Source of the DNA: JANQMY01 sp965228775
Lineage (GTDB): Bacteria; Pseudomonadota; Alphaproteobacteria; JANQMY01
Direction: 5' to 3'
Length of the DNA: 64,000 nt
Assembly (NCBI GenBank): GCA_965228775.1
Contig: OZ245840.1
Location: 1,984,001 to 2,048,000 of the forward strand
The notes under the pieces were generated by a model, which had not been told where the DNA came from, did no database searches, and worked only from the letters and a program-made list of their open reading frames with translations. Each line of letters starts with the position of its first letter. Position 1 is the first letter of the stretch. A program made the translations under genes and the position numbers. Of this stretch, positions 26,970-35,219 are shown one piece after another.

Positions 26970-27793
26970 CGCCATTCTACAGGTTGCGAGAACATTCCCG
27001 GTATCTTTTCTCTCGCAAACGCGATTTTTCGTTGCATATGATCTTCCATCAACTCTCTTGCCGCCTTCGGATGACCTCGCAAAATTGCCTTGGCGACATT
27101 CAAATGATCTTGCGCCGCTGTTTGATGAAATGAACGGGTATCGATAGAAGAGAGAAGGTGTTCCGCAAATATGACGCTCAAGGAATTTGAAATCAAACCA
27201 AGAACACGATTTCCCGAAGCATCCACAACCAATCGATGGAAATCGCGGAATCCGTTTACGGACAAATCATATTGCCCCAAACTGTCTACTGTGTATTCAG
27301 CAACATTCTGCAGTGCTTCGAGCTTTGCTCCGTTTTTTACCTGATTAGCAGCTTTCTCTACCAGATGAGGCTCCAAGATAAGAATCGCATCGCCCAATTC
27401 TTCATAAGTCACACCAAGAAGTCTCAAGAACAGCGTAAAGACCCGAGCGAGATTTTGTGGTGAGGCTGTCCCGACAATCGGCCCCCCACCTGGACCGGCC
27501 TTTATCTGAACCAGGCCCTGTCCTTCGAGAAGCCGCAAAGCCTCTCTAACAGACGCCCGGCCCACGCCGTACTCCTCAACCATTATTGCCTCAGGGGGCA
27601 AATGGTCATCCGGCTTCAACCCTTTATTCGAGATATCGGCAACAATTTGGCGGGCAATCAGTTCGGCGGTTTTCAATGATCGTTTTCGCGGCCGCTCGGC
27701 TTCTTTCCTTATCGCAGAAAGTTCTAATGCGCCCGCATTTCCAACTGCCTGTTTTTCAATTGATCCGCTCAATGAAGCCACCCTTCTTCTCAA
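26966..27793 (-). CDS. FadR-subfamily GntR transcription regulator (second copy)
   Basis: This 275-residue regulator is paralogous to the one at 17887-18651. It has a winged helix (KRSLKTAELIARQIVADISNKGLKP, LPPEAIMVEEYGVGRASVREALRLLEGQGLVQIKAGPGGGPIV) and an FCD domain, and ends FSQPVEWR. Its stop codon lies within the right terminal repeat of the MITE-like element, yet the protein end matches its paralogue, so no residues seem lost. The first about 40 residues are poorly conserved and the start is uncertain. It lies between the CoA-transferase and ferredoxin genes and likely controls part of the island. Confidence 0.87.
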   Translation of the reverse strand: MRRRVASLSGSIEKQAVGNAGALELSAIRKEAERPRKRSLKTAELIARQIVADISNKGLKPDDHLPPEAIMVEEYGVGRASVREALRLLEGQGLVQIKAGPGGGPIVGTASPQNLARVFTLFLRLLGVTYEELGDAILILEPHLVEKAANQVKNGAKLEALQNVAEYTVDSLGQYDLSVNGFRDFHRLVVDASGNRVLGLISNSLSVIFAEHLLSSIDTRSFHQTAAQDHLNVAKAILRGHPKAARELMEDHMQRKIAFAREKIPGMFSQPVEWR

Positions 27794-28255
27794 AAGACCT
27801 GTTGAGGCGCCTTTTGTCAGACCAGCAACTTATGGACGTCTTCATGAGTTGGCAAATGGTCTGTCGTTCGGCGGCCCCCAAACGCTGCCTTAGAGTCTAA
27901 CGTTCAGTTGCTTGCCAACCTACAAAAAGAGAAACTGTTTGACCATCTTGGAGTTCCTATTGACGGTGTTTTAGTTAACTAACCGGCAGCAAAGGAAAAG
28001 TACAGATTGCGAGTTTTCCTCTAGAGGAACAATACTCTCAAGCGTCCGGCGACTGCCGGTTTTTGTTCAGGCCGCTTTTGGCGTCCGCGGCAACACTTTT
28101 CCGGTCCATTACCGTCGAGATCTGTCACTACCCAGCACCTCACACCAAGCGAATGGGGGCATTGACGATGTGATTCTCAAGCTCTCCTGCCCGCGAGAGC
28201 GGAAACCAGATTCACTCAACACGTGACTGCTGACGTTGGTCAGGGTCTCAACGAA
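27794..28255. other. Intergenic region without recognised gene
   Basis: These 462 bp separate the regulator from the ferredoxin gene. I see no convincing reading frame, terminator or repeat. A short CTCTC/GAGAG inverted pair near 28180-28200 is too weak to name. Confidence 0.4.
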
Positions 28256-28633
28256 CTATTTGAGATCGTTCGAAAGTATTTCAAACTCCTCAACCTTCCG
28301 CCCGGCTATGAGGTGCTCGTCCACGATTCTATCAAGCACTTCCGGGACACAGTTGCGGTACCACGTACCGTCCGGATACACGACTGCAATAGGACCATCG
28401 CGGCAAATTCTAAGGCAATTGGCTTTTGTCCGATTGATGGATGCTTGGTCGGACCGCCCAAGCGCCGCAAGCCGGTTTTTCAGGTAGCTCCAAGATACCA
28501 GGCCCTGCTCAAACGTACAGCATTTAGGGTTGGACTGGTCTGCACACAGAAATATATGTCTTTTTTTAGAGTCTAGTTTCAGACGTTCAGCAATATCTTT
28601 GGATCCCAACTCTTTTTTACTCGCATCTACCAT
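28256..28633 (-). CDS. Thioredoxin-like [2Fe-2S] ferredoxin
   Basis: This 125-residue protein has the cluster-binding pattern of thioredoxin-fold ferredoxins: Cys in HIFLCADQSNPKCC, then CLRIC with C-x3-C spacing about 34-40 residues later, followed by the conserved DGPIAVVYPDGTWY and a C-terminal helix (VDEHLIAGRKVEEF). Such proteins pass electrons or hold a cluster for oxidoreductases. A G5-N6-C5 hairpin (28654-28669) lies about 20 bp upstream of the start in the leader. Redox partner is not known. The nearby reductase, Rieske protein and selenoprotein are candidates. Confidence 0.88.
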   Translation of the reverse strand: MVDASKKELGSKDIAERLKLDSKKRHIFLCADQSNPKCCTFEQGLVSWSYLKNRLAALGRSDQASINRTKANCLRICRDGPIAVVYPDGTWYRNCVPEVLDRIVDEHLIAGRKVEEFEILSNDLK

Positions 28634-28780
28634 TTAATCTCCGGATACTGTTTGGGGGTGTGGTCCCCCACTTAGAAAGAATCGGACCCAGGCGTCTTAA
28701 TTAAGCGTGCGGCGCCTACTGAATTGATGCCGCGCTAAATACATGGGACCGACTTCTGCCATTCAATCGCTGATCCCGGA

Positions 28781-29197
28781 TTAAACATCCGGCTCAAATG
28801 TGGGTAACGTTTGATCTCGAACTTTCGTTGGCGCAAACCGGACTGGCATACCTATTTCGGGGTCATGGCCCCGCATATTCACCATCAAAGTGATGAGCCT
28901 TACGCCCGGCATCCCATCCAGCTCTATCAGTGCATTCGTGTACGGAACAACGTTCTTTTGGTCGCCTGGCAGGAAACAACGGTGAGCTGTCGTGAAGGTG
29001 TATATCGTTCCTGTTTTTGGAACACTTTTCCAGATAAGGTCCGCTTCCGGGTGGCATGGAATCGATCCCAGCGGATACCATTGCCAAGCACCGCAGACTG
29101 AACATGCCGGCAGCTTTAAGTCACCTTCATCGATTGCTTGCCAGAATGGTCGAAGCAAATCAGAGTGAAACAATGGTTCCCAGTAAGGCAATTTCAT
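28781..29197 (-). CDS. DUF35/OB-fold zinc-ribbon protein, partner of the thiolase-fold enzyme
   Basis: This 138-residue protein has the N-terminal helix and rubredoxin-like zinc ribbon (CSVCG at Cys32/Cys35 and a third Cys48). The usual fourth Cys is missing (PCHPEADL), so the ribbon may be degenerate or use His49. The C-terminal OB fold has GTIYTFTTAHR and PYTNALIELDGMPGVRLITLMV. DUF35 proteins bind thiolase-like enzymes and acyl-CoA, as ChsH2 does with Ltp2. It is encoded 6 bp downstream of the thiolase-fold gene, in keeping with a heteromeric complex. Confidence 0.87.
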   Translation of the reverse strand: MKLPYWEPLFHSDLLRPFWQAIDEGDLKLPACSVCGAWQWYPLGSIPCHPEADLIWKSVPKTGTIYTFTTAHRCFLPGDQKNVVPYTNALIELDGMPGVRLITLMVNMRGHDPEIGMPVRFAPTKVRDQTLPTFEPDV

Positions 29198-29203
29198 CGT
29201 CAG

Positions 29204-30343
29204 CTACCGATCTACCGTCAGAACCATCGTGGCGTGGTCATTAGCTCCGAGCCCGCCAACCACACCGACTTCGGCATCTTTCACTTGCGCCTCACCTCGC
29301 CCACCCCTTAACTGCCTGACCGCTTCAACCACATGGTTGGCGCCCGGAATATAAGCATTAGAAAGGTGGCCCCCATGCGTGTTAACAGGAAACTCACCAC
29401 CCGGCGCAATTCGCCCGCCTTCAACGAAACCGGCTGCCTCTCCCTTTCCGCACAACCCCATCTGTTCCAACTGAAGGAGAACCGAGATGGTGAAACAATC
29501 ATAGATCTCTGCAAAGTCGATATCACCAACGCTGATGCCGGCGCTCTCATATGCTCTTCTAGATGAGATATCGGCGCCAAAGTTGAGGAGGTTGGGGTTT
29601 TGCGTAAAGAACTCCGTTAGGGTGACTGGTACCTTTCCATAGTCGATACCCGCCAAAACGACCGGGGGACTTGCTAGATCTCGAGCCCTTTCAAGGCTGC
29701 TCACTACGTAAGCAGCGGCCCCATCCGAAAGGAGGCAACAATCCGGTTTGCGGAACGGCGTAGCGACAACTTCACTGTCGAAATAATCCTGCATCGACAT
29801 GGGGTCTTGTCTCTGGGATCCAGGTGTCAATTGCGCCCAAGCCCGGCACGATACGGCAACCTCTCCCAATTGAGAGTCTCTCAATCCATATTCATGCCGA
29901 TAGCGCTGCGCTAAGGTCGCGAAATAAAGAGGTTGGCCAAAATAGCCCAGGGGCATTTCGAGATCTGCTTTGTGCGGATCAGCAGCATGCAGAGCATAAG
30001 GTCCTCCAGGGTCTGATGCTTTCAAACCGTAGTAGACCAAAACGTTTTTTGCGAGTCCTGAACTTATTGCGATCTGGGCAAGCTGCGCCGCACCAACCGC
30101 GCCGGACCCTACCGATGCAGATAGCGCGGCAAACCGGCAATCAACCCCCCCCAAAGCGACGGCAAGTTTATCGTAGGGTAGCCCCCCCGTTACGGTGACA
30201 AACCCGTCAATATCTTTTTCATTTATTCCCGCATCCGCGATTGCATTTCGGGAAGCTGTCGCAATCAGATCAAACAGTGACGGCTCCAGTTTACGGCCAT
30301 ATTCGCTTTCCCCAACACCACTAATCGCAACTGTGTCTAGCAT
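29204..30343 (-). CDS. Thiolase-fold protein lacking thiolase catalytic residues, possible aldolase (Ltp2-like)
   Basis: This 379-residue protein has the SCP-x/thiolase fold (AISGVGESEYGRKLEPSLFDLIATASRNAIADAG at the start; FPVNTHGGHLSNAYIPGANHVVEAVRQLRGG near the end). The nucleophilic Cys region reads LSASVGSGAVGAAQLA without Cys. The usual His of the GHP motif is Tyr (SNAYIPG), and the C-terminal Cys-x-Gly is GGLGAND. It therefore cannot act as a normal thiolase. Loss of these residues together with an adjacent DUF35 gene is typical of Ltp2-type retro-aldolases that cleave beta-hydroxyacyl-CoA side chains. That activity is inferred. Confidence 0.85.
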   Translation of the reverse strand: MLDTVAISGVGESEYGRKLEPSLFDLIATASRNAIADAGINEKDIDGFVTVTGGLPYDKLAVALGGVDCRFAALSASVGSGAVGAAQLAQIAISSGLAKNVLVYYGLKASDPGGPYALHAADPHKADLEMPLGYFGQPLYFATLAQRYRHEYGLRDSQLGEVAVSCRAWAQLTPGSQRQDPMSMQDYFDSEVVATPFRKPDCCLLSDGAAAYVVSSLERARDLASPPVVLAGIDYGKVPVTLTEFFTQNPNLLNFGADISSRRAYESAGISVGDIDFAEIYDCFTISVLLQLEQMGLCGKGEAAGFVEGGRIAPGGEFPVNTHGGHLSNAYIPGANHVVEAVRQLRGGRGEAQVKDAEVGVVGGLGANDHATMVLTVDR

Positions 30344-30651
30344 GTCGTTATTCGCCCATGTTTTCGCAGATCAAACATCTAAGCCCCCGGAGCATATGCC
30401 CCCACATCGTTACGTCGCCCAGCAACCAGTCTTCCAAAATGAAAAGACGAACTCGAGTTCGGCATAGAAAAACTGTTTGACGAACACAATCTTATTCTTA
30501 TAACTATTCGCATAATTAAGTCAACAATGCTGCAAGCTGACGGCCTTCAATCAATTGATCTTTGCGCGAGATAAGTTTTTGTTTGCAGTCTGATGAACTG
30601 CGCCGTGACCTCTAAATGACGTTCGCACTCAAACCTTGCGAGACAAGATGT
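30344..30651. other. Divergent promoter region with operator-like motif
   Basis: These 308 bp between the thiolase-fold and Rieske genes hold no confident gene. AACTATTCGCATA at 30502-30514 is the third match to the island motif and lies in an A/T-rich patch. Confidence 0.45.
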
Positions 30652-30969
30652 ATGAACACCAGTGACCAGTATGTTTTTGCTGCCAAGTTGAGCGAACTGC
30701 CGGAAGAATCCGCGACGTTGGTTGCCATTAGCGGGCGTCCCATATTGGTGTGCAAGAGCGAAGGAGAAGTCTTTGCGGTGGAAAACCAATGCAGCCATCA
30801 GTCAGAACCGCTTGATCGGGGGCATGTTCGCAAATGTACAATCGTCTGTCCCTGGCACGGGGCCCGCTTTAGTTTAAAGACAGGGGCTCCCATGGGCGGT
30901 CCAGCCATGACGTCGGTTCGAACCTATAGCACACGAATAATTGGCGATAATGTCGAGGTAAAAATTTGA
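30652..30969 (+). CDS. Rieske-type [2Fe-2S] ferredoxin
   Basis: This is a small Rieske protein of about 105 residues from the ATG at 30652. Both cluster motifs are intact: CSH (Cys47, His49) and CPWHG (Cys66, His69), spaced as in NirD/BphA3-type ferredoxins. Such proteins usually feed electrons to a Rieske oxygenase, but no oxygenase alpha subunit lies in this window. An earlier in-frame ATG at 30616 would add 12 residues. It is the only plus-strand gene in its neighbourhood and is read divergently from the thiolase-fold gene. Confidence 0.9.
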   Translation: MNTSDQYVFAAKLSELPEESATLVAISGRPILVCKSEGEVFAVENQCSHQSEPLDRGHVRKCTIVCPWHGARFSLKTGAPMGGPAMTSVRTYSTRIIGDNVEVKI

Positions 30970-31032
30970 ACGACAAGGTACAAAAAGCAGGTATCCCTTT
31001 GCCGTAAGTATCCACCAACACTACGTACCGAC

Positions 31033-32175
31033 TTAGAAAAGAGACTGAACGACCTTTTCAGTGATTTCGTTTGTAGGCGCGTGAGGAATAAATACGTAGC
31101 CATCGCCTTCGACATCGACACAGACGACCGACACCAACGCTGGCCGCTGAATAGGAATTGGCCTTAAAGCTTGATGGTCTTCCGTCATGTGTTGGAAAAT
31201 TCTTTGCTTGACTTCATCAAGCGAAAAATCTCCCAAAATACGTTGGCAATTCAGTCCCAAGACAAATAAGTGCGTTCTACCTGTTTCAAACTCATTGTTG
31301 ACGGCAGAACCGTAAAGCATGTCCGGGAGGTCAAAAAGAACGGGATTGCCAGTATCTTCTGGCCCACCAGCCAAAGGGCTTGGAAACCGGCCCGAATACC
31401 CCAGAGCCTTCAGCCAATCATTGGGGTCCTTTGACGTTGGGCTCAGCATGGCCCGATACCTCATGTAAGGATAAATCGTCACCGTGCTGTCATCGGCGCT
31501 AAACCCTTTGTCTTCAGAGTTGGTCGGCCAGTTGGGCCCCGTCGCCTTGGTTTCGCCGAAGCACCACGTATATCTCCCCGGCGTAGACCAAATCGCCTGG
31601 TCAAACTCACCCTGAACAGAACGCGCCACATTTTGAATCGTGAGACGAAGCGCTCGGCCAATGGTCGCACTGGCCCGATTGCCAGGCCCAAACAAACCCC
31701 GGCCACGGTTTACACCAAGCTCATCAACGATAGGGCCATTCACAATAGTCAAGAAGCCCGCGCCCGAAGCCGTGGCTGTGTGCGTGTGGAGATTATTCTT
31801 CGGGTTCCCAAGGGCCCGCATTCCGGCAAGTATCACAGGCATATATTCAGGCTTTGCGCCTGACATTACCGCATTAATTGCGAGTTTCTCCGCGGTGATT
31901 TCAATGTTATCGCGCGTCGGAATTCGTGCGATGACCTCTTCTGGAGAAAGCGCGCAAACATCCAAAAAAGCAGCAACCCGACCGGTCGTGGGTGGAACAA
32001 CCGGCAGGCCGTCCGTCCAATGACGTTCAAAATAGGCTTCTATGGCCTCGAACGCATCTGCGCACTCTAGGGAAGAAGACCGCAGCAGACCGGCCGTTAA
32101 GCTGCAAACCGAGTCACCACAGTCCAATGAATCTGCTGACTGTTGAATTTCACCCACTTCGTCAAAATCATTCAT
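31033..32175 (-). CDS. UGSC-linked protein of unknown function (380 aa)
   Basis: This 380-residue protein belongs to an uncharacterised family I know only as a companion of UGSC proteins. Conserved stretches include YFERHWTDGLPVVPPT, AEKLAINAVMSGAKPEYMPV, ATASGAGFLTIVNGPIVDELGVN and GLFGPGNRASATIGRALRL. The last is a strong Gly/Arg-rich motif that looks like a ligand or phosphate-binding loop. It has no signal peptide. Its ATG overlaps the last 8 bases of the selenoprotein gene, so the two are translationally coupled and probably form a complex. No function can be given. Confidence 0.75.
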   Translation of the reverse strand: MNDFDEVGEIQQSADSLDCGDSVCSLTAGLLRSSSLECADAFEAIEAYFERHWTDGLPVVPPTTGRVAAFLDVCALSPEEVIARIPTRDNIEITAEKLAINAVMSGAKPEYMPVILAGMRALGNPKNNLHTHTATASGAGFLTIVNGPIVDELGVNRGRGLFGPGNRASATIGRALRLTIQNVARSVQGEFDQAIWSTPGRYTWCFGETKATGPNWPTNSEDKGFSADDSTVTIYPYMRYRAMLSPTSKDPNDWLKALGYSGRFPSPLAGGPEDTGNPVLFDLPDMLYGSAVNNEFETGRTHLFVLGLNCQRILGDFSLDEVKQRIFQHMTEDHQALRPIPIQRPALVSVVCVDVEGDGYVFIPHAPTNEITEKVVQSLF

Positions 32176-32749
32176 TTTGGTTCTCTGTCACAACGGGTAG
32201 CGGACGATCGACCAGGCAGCGGACAACATCTGGAACCAGGTCAAAAGCGATTCGCTTCAGTAAAGCGTCATCCTCTATTTTGCCTATTCTATTGTCGGCC
32301 ACCACAAACGGATAATTCTGCATTCGCGAAACGCGCTGCATGGTTTGTGCACCCGGCACAAACTCTTCCGTAATAATCGCAACCGAATGACGGCCGCCCC
32401 ATTCGAATTCTATGGAGTCACGCAAACTGCGCGACGAGCAAGAGCCTCAATTGCCGATTGCCGTAATGATTACGTCAGAGTTCTCCACAAGATCAGAAAA
32501 AGCTTCCGGACGCGGAGGAGTTGTCGTATCGCGTTTGGCGTGCCTCGAGACAGAGACAACACCCACATCATCCCGCATCTCTAGACCTTCGAGCACATAT
32601 TCCAACAGCTCTACTGATTGTTCTTTCGCGTTTCCGAGAAGACCTATTCTTATGTCTCTTAGGGATTTCAAAGGCGGCATCCATCCGCGACTAATACTCG
32701 GATCTAACCCCGTAATTTCCTCATTCGTCGGATCTAGAACAGTGATCAT
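32168..32749 (-). CDS. UGSC-family selenoprotein, in-frame TGA read as selenocysteine
   Basis: This single frame of 193 residues is interrupted only by TGA at 32447-32449 (codon 101), followed by Gly-Ser-Cys: the U-G-S-C motif that names the family. Both sides fit the family: MITVLDPTNEE, DIRIGLLGNAKEQSVELL and SDVIITAIGN before it, and SLRDSIEFEWGGRHSVAIITEEF after it. The 8-bp hairpin 3' of the TGA fits the bacterial SECIS rules. The ATG has an ideal AGGAGG site 4 bases ahead. A conventional gene finder would split it into two short proteins. The role is unknown, probably thiol/selenol redox or nucleophilic chemistry on the island's substrate. selA, selB and selC are not in this window. Confidence 0.88.
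32417..32435 (-). promoter_or_regulatory. Candidate bacterial SECIS hairpin
   Basis: In the transcript GUCGCGCA pairs with UGCGUGAC (8 bp, one G-U) around loop GUU. The loop starts 20 bases after the UGA and its first base is G, within the known bacterial range of about 16-37 bases and with the required loop guanine. It lies inside the coding sequence, as bacterial SECIS elements do. Confidence 0.7.
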
Positions 32750-32822
32750 TTTTCCTCCTATTTTTTTGGAGTCATTTCCTCACACGCGTAAAACTTCAGA
32801 CAAAGCTTGCAGCCGACGGGCT

Positions 32823-33962
32823 TTACAAAAGTGCGTATGAATCGAAGTCTTTGATTTCCTCTGTGGTAAAGTCTGACGCGCCCTCCAACCGATACAATCT
32901 GCTAACAACGTTAGACGCGAGGGAGGCTTTGTCTTCCTCCGCAAGGCCGGAAGTCGTCAATTCAAACGTTTGCGGATTGTTCGGCCACACGGATTCCGCC
33001 GCCCCGCAAAATGAGGACCACATAAGATGTGCTTTCCCAAAGTAGTTACGATTTAGAACGGAGAACCTGTCTTCTTGGACCGTGAACCAGAAAAACTCCC
33101 GAACATAATCCGCCGGCATAGCGTCTTCATTCTTGAGACTGAATTGCCGTGTATGCGCCGATCGCATATATACTTCGTTCGATATTTCCAAGACGCCAGG
33201 CACCCACCCAGGATCGGAGTCCACCAAGACAAACCGAAGCTTCGGGAAGTTATCGCATACGCCCGCAAACACGATTGCCGAGATATCTGGAGAAATATCC
33301 GGCGCGTACCCTCCGACAACACCGGTATCCGGTTCGCTCGAATCTGATAGCCCGCGATGCAAACTTATCGGCACGCCGAGATCTTGTGCAGCAGCCCAGA
33401 ATTCAGTTGAGAGAAGAGCTGGCGGCCCTTCCGGCTCCGGACCCACCGGCCAACCGTCAAGCAATGCTCCCTTCAATCCAAGCTCACCGCACGCTCGATT
33501 CAATTCCGTCACAGCATCGTCTAGGCCTGTATTGGGTATCTTCGCGATGCCGACAAATCTTTTGGGATCGGAGTTACAGAATTGCGCTAGCCAATAATTG
33601 TAGGCCCTACAACAGGCTACGATCAGATCGCGGTCTCCACTCTTCTCGATTAGGTCCCATACGCCGCCTCTCGCGTAAAGCACTTCGCCGCCAACACCGT
33701 CTCGGTCTTGAAGCCACCTTCGACCATCGACGCTACTTAACCAATTGGCGAGATCGAGATTGCAATCTGAACCTGTCGCCTTTGCAACCTCCCTCGGGAA
33801 GAGCAACGGTGCGCTAACATCATCGCCAACGCGCCAAACCAGACCTCCGTCTGATTCAATCATAGAAATCTGGTGCGATACCGAACCTGGTAGACCACCA
33901 GCCCACAGACTTGGTGGCTCTATCACATTGCTTGCCGCTGAAAAAAATTTAACTTCAGACAC
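32823..33962 (-). CDS. Amidohydrolase-fold protein with lost metal ligands (probable pseudoenzyme)
   Basis: This is a protein of about 379 residues, paralogous to the next gene upstream. I chose GTG at 33962, which has GAGGAA 8 bases ahead and aligns the start with its paralogue. The frame is open from an earlier GTG at 33977. The N-terminal ligand motif DSHV is replaced by ASNV, and the C-terminal Asp of NSDFPH by SSFCGA. Only the barrel His (VPISLHRG) is kept. It can hardly bind the usual catalytic zinc. It may be a structural or regulatory partner of its paralogue. It lies 33 bp downstream of that gene and 73 bp before the selenoprotein gene. Confidence 0.82.
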   Translation of the reverse strand: MSEVKFFSAASNVIEPPSLWAGGLPGSVSHQISMIESDGGLVWRVGDDVSAPLLFPREVAKATGSDCNLDLANWLSSVDGRRWLQDRDGVGGEVLYARGGVWDLIEKSGDRDLIVACCRAYNYWLAQFCNSDPKRFVGIAKIPNTGLDDAVTELNRACGELGLKGALLDGWPVGPEPEGPPALLSTEFWAAAQDLGVPISLHRGLSDSSEPDTGVVGGYAPDISPDISAIVFAGVCDNFPKLRFVLVDSDPGWVPGVLEISNEVYMRSAHTRQFSLKNEDAMPADYVREFFWFTVQEDRFSVLNRNYFGKAHLMWSSFCGAAESVWPNNPQTFELTTSGLAEEDKASLASNVVSRLYRLEGASDFTTEEIKDFDSYALL

Positions 33963-34010
33963 TTTCTTATTCCTCACCCGTGCGCAAAAATTTAGTGGAT
34001 TGCGCTGTTG

Positions 34011-35219
34011 TCATTGCGCAGCAATACGCTCAACCCCTGCATCGCTTGCATACGGAATTTTGTAGAGATCAGCACATGTTCTCCACAGCATGCGGTCCCA
34101 CTCATCTGTCGGAACATCAGCCACTTTCATTTGAGCCTCAGCCAACTCCACGTCGATGGGCCAGTTACTAACCGAATGCGGAAAATCGCTGTTCCACATC
34201 ATTCGATCGACACCGATCAAGTGGCGGTTATTCACGGCAACCTGATCAATAATAAATGTAATGTAGGCATTACGTGCGAAGTAATCTGAAGGCCTAAGTT
34301 GAGGCCTTACAGGTAAATCATCCGCATGCTTAATAAAGTTACGATCGAATGTTTCCAAGTAATGCGGCACCCACGCGCCATTTACCTCAGCTCCAACGAA
34401 AATTAGCTCCGGAAAACGGTCGAAAACGCCGGTAAGCACCAGTTTTTCAAACACTTTTGCATAGTGCCCAGACGCTGTTGCTTTGCGGATTTTGTTCAAG
34501 TCACCTTTTTCGAGAGAACGCGCGGCTGAAGCGGGAACCGAGATCGAGAGATGAAGGCTCACGGGAATATCCAACTCGCGCGCGGCCGCCCAAAACTTAT
34601 CGTCTTCCTTAGATGGATTTAGATAGTCTCCCGACGGATAACTCTCGATCGCAACGGTCGGAAGTTTGAGTTCGTCGACACAACGTTGCATCTCAGCGAT
34701 TGCATCATCCACCCCGGTAACCGGCACCAATCCCACACCGATCAAACGTTCTGGGTCGTGGGCACAGAACTCTGCCATCCAATTGTTGTAGGCTTTAAAA
34801 CACGCTAACTGAAGTTCCGGGTCGTCCATCTCCTTAACGGCGCCCCAGATTTGAGGGCTGTTGTAGAGGACTTCACCATCCACATGATCTTCGTCTTGTT
34901 CCTCAAGGCGGGCGGTCGGGTCCCAACTGCCGGGCATAATATCTTCATACCGCACGCCGCGCTTTACACCATCTTTGGTTTCGAGAAATTTCTCTTTGTA
35001 GTTCGATCGATCAAATCTCTTTTGAGAACGATAATTTACCGCGGAAGGACTGAACGGTATGGGAAAGTCGGTGCCTTCTATCTGCCAAGCTTGCCCACCA
35101 TTGTCTAAGTCCACAATCTTCGGCGCGCGATCTTGAAGCTTGGCCGGGAAAAATTTCTTAAATATGTCCGGCGGCTCATTTACGTGAGAATCTGCAGATA
35201 TCGCCTTCAACTTTTTCAT
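34011..35219 (-). CDS. Amidohydrolase family protein (ACMSD-like)
   Basis: This 402-residue metal-dependent hydrolase or decarboxylase belongs to the amidohydrolase-2/ACMSD group. Visible candidate ligands are Asp10 and His12 in SADSHVNEP, His223 in VSLHLS, and Asp345 in MWNSDFPH. Family members decarboxylate or hydrolyse aromatic or dienoic acids, with zinc in a TIM barrel. The ATG follows AGAGAGGGAA. It is first gene of the operon amidohydrolase, amidohydrolase-like, UGSC selenoprotein, 380-residue partner. An operator-like motif lies about 95-105 bp upstream. The substrate is not known. Confidence 0.88.
   Translation of the reverse strand: MKKLKAISADSHVNEPPDIFKKFFPAKLQDRAPKIVDLDNGGQAWQIEGTDFPIPFSPSAVNYRSQKRFDRSNYKEKFLETKDGVKRGVRYEDIMPGSWDPTARLEEQDEDHVDGEVLYNSPQIWGAVKEMDDPELQLACFKAYNNWMAEFCAHDPERLIGVGLVPVTGVDDAIAEMQRCVDELKLPTVAIESYPSGDYLNPSKEDDKFWAAARELDIPVSLHLSISVPASAARSLEKGDLNKIRKATASGHYAKVFEKLVLTGVFDRFPELIFVGAEVNGAWVPHYLETFDRNFIKHADDLPVRPQLRPSDYFARNAYITFIIDQVAVNNRHLIGVDRMMWNSDFPHSVSNWPIDVELAEAQMKVADVPTDEWDRMLWRTCADLYKIPYASDAGVERIAAQ

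Noticed and set aside
32447..32749. Reading the first half of the UGSC gene as a stand-alone 100-residue protein
   Set aside because: Sequence after the TGA continues the same family, starts with the GSC of the motif, and has no ribosome binding site of its own. A simple nonsense mutation is less likely than Sec insertion but cannot be excluded without sel genes.
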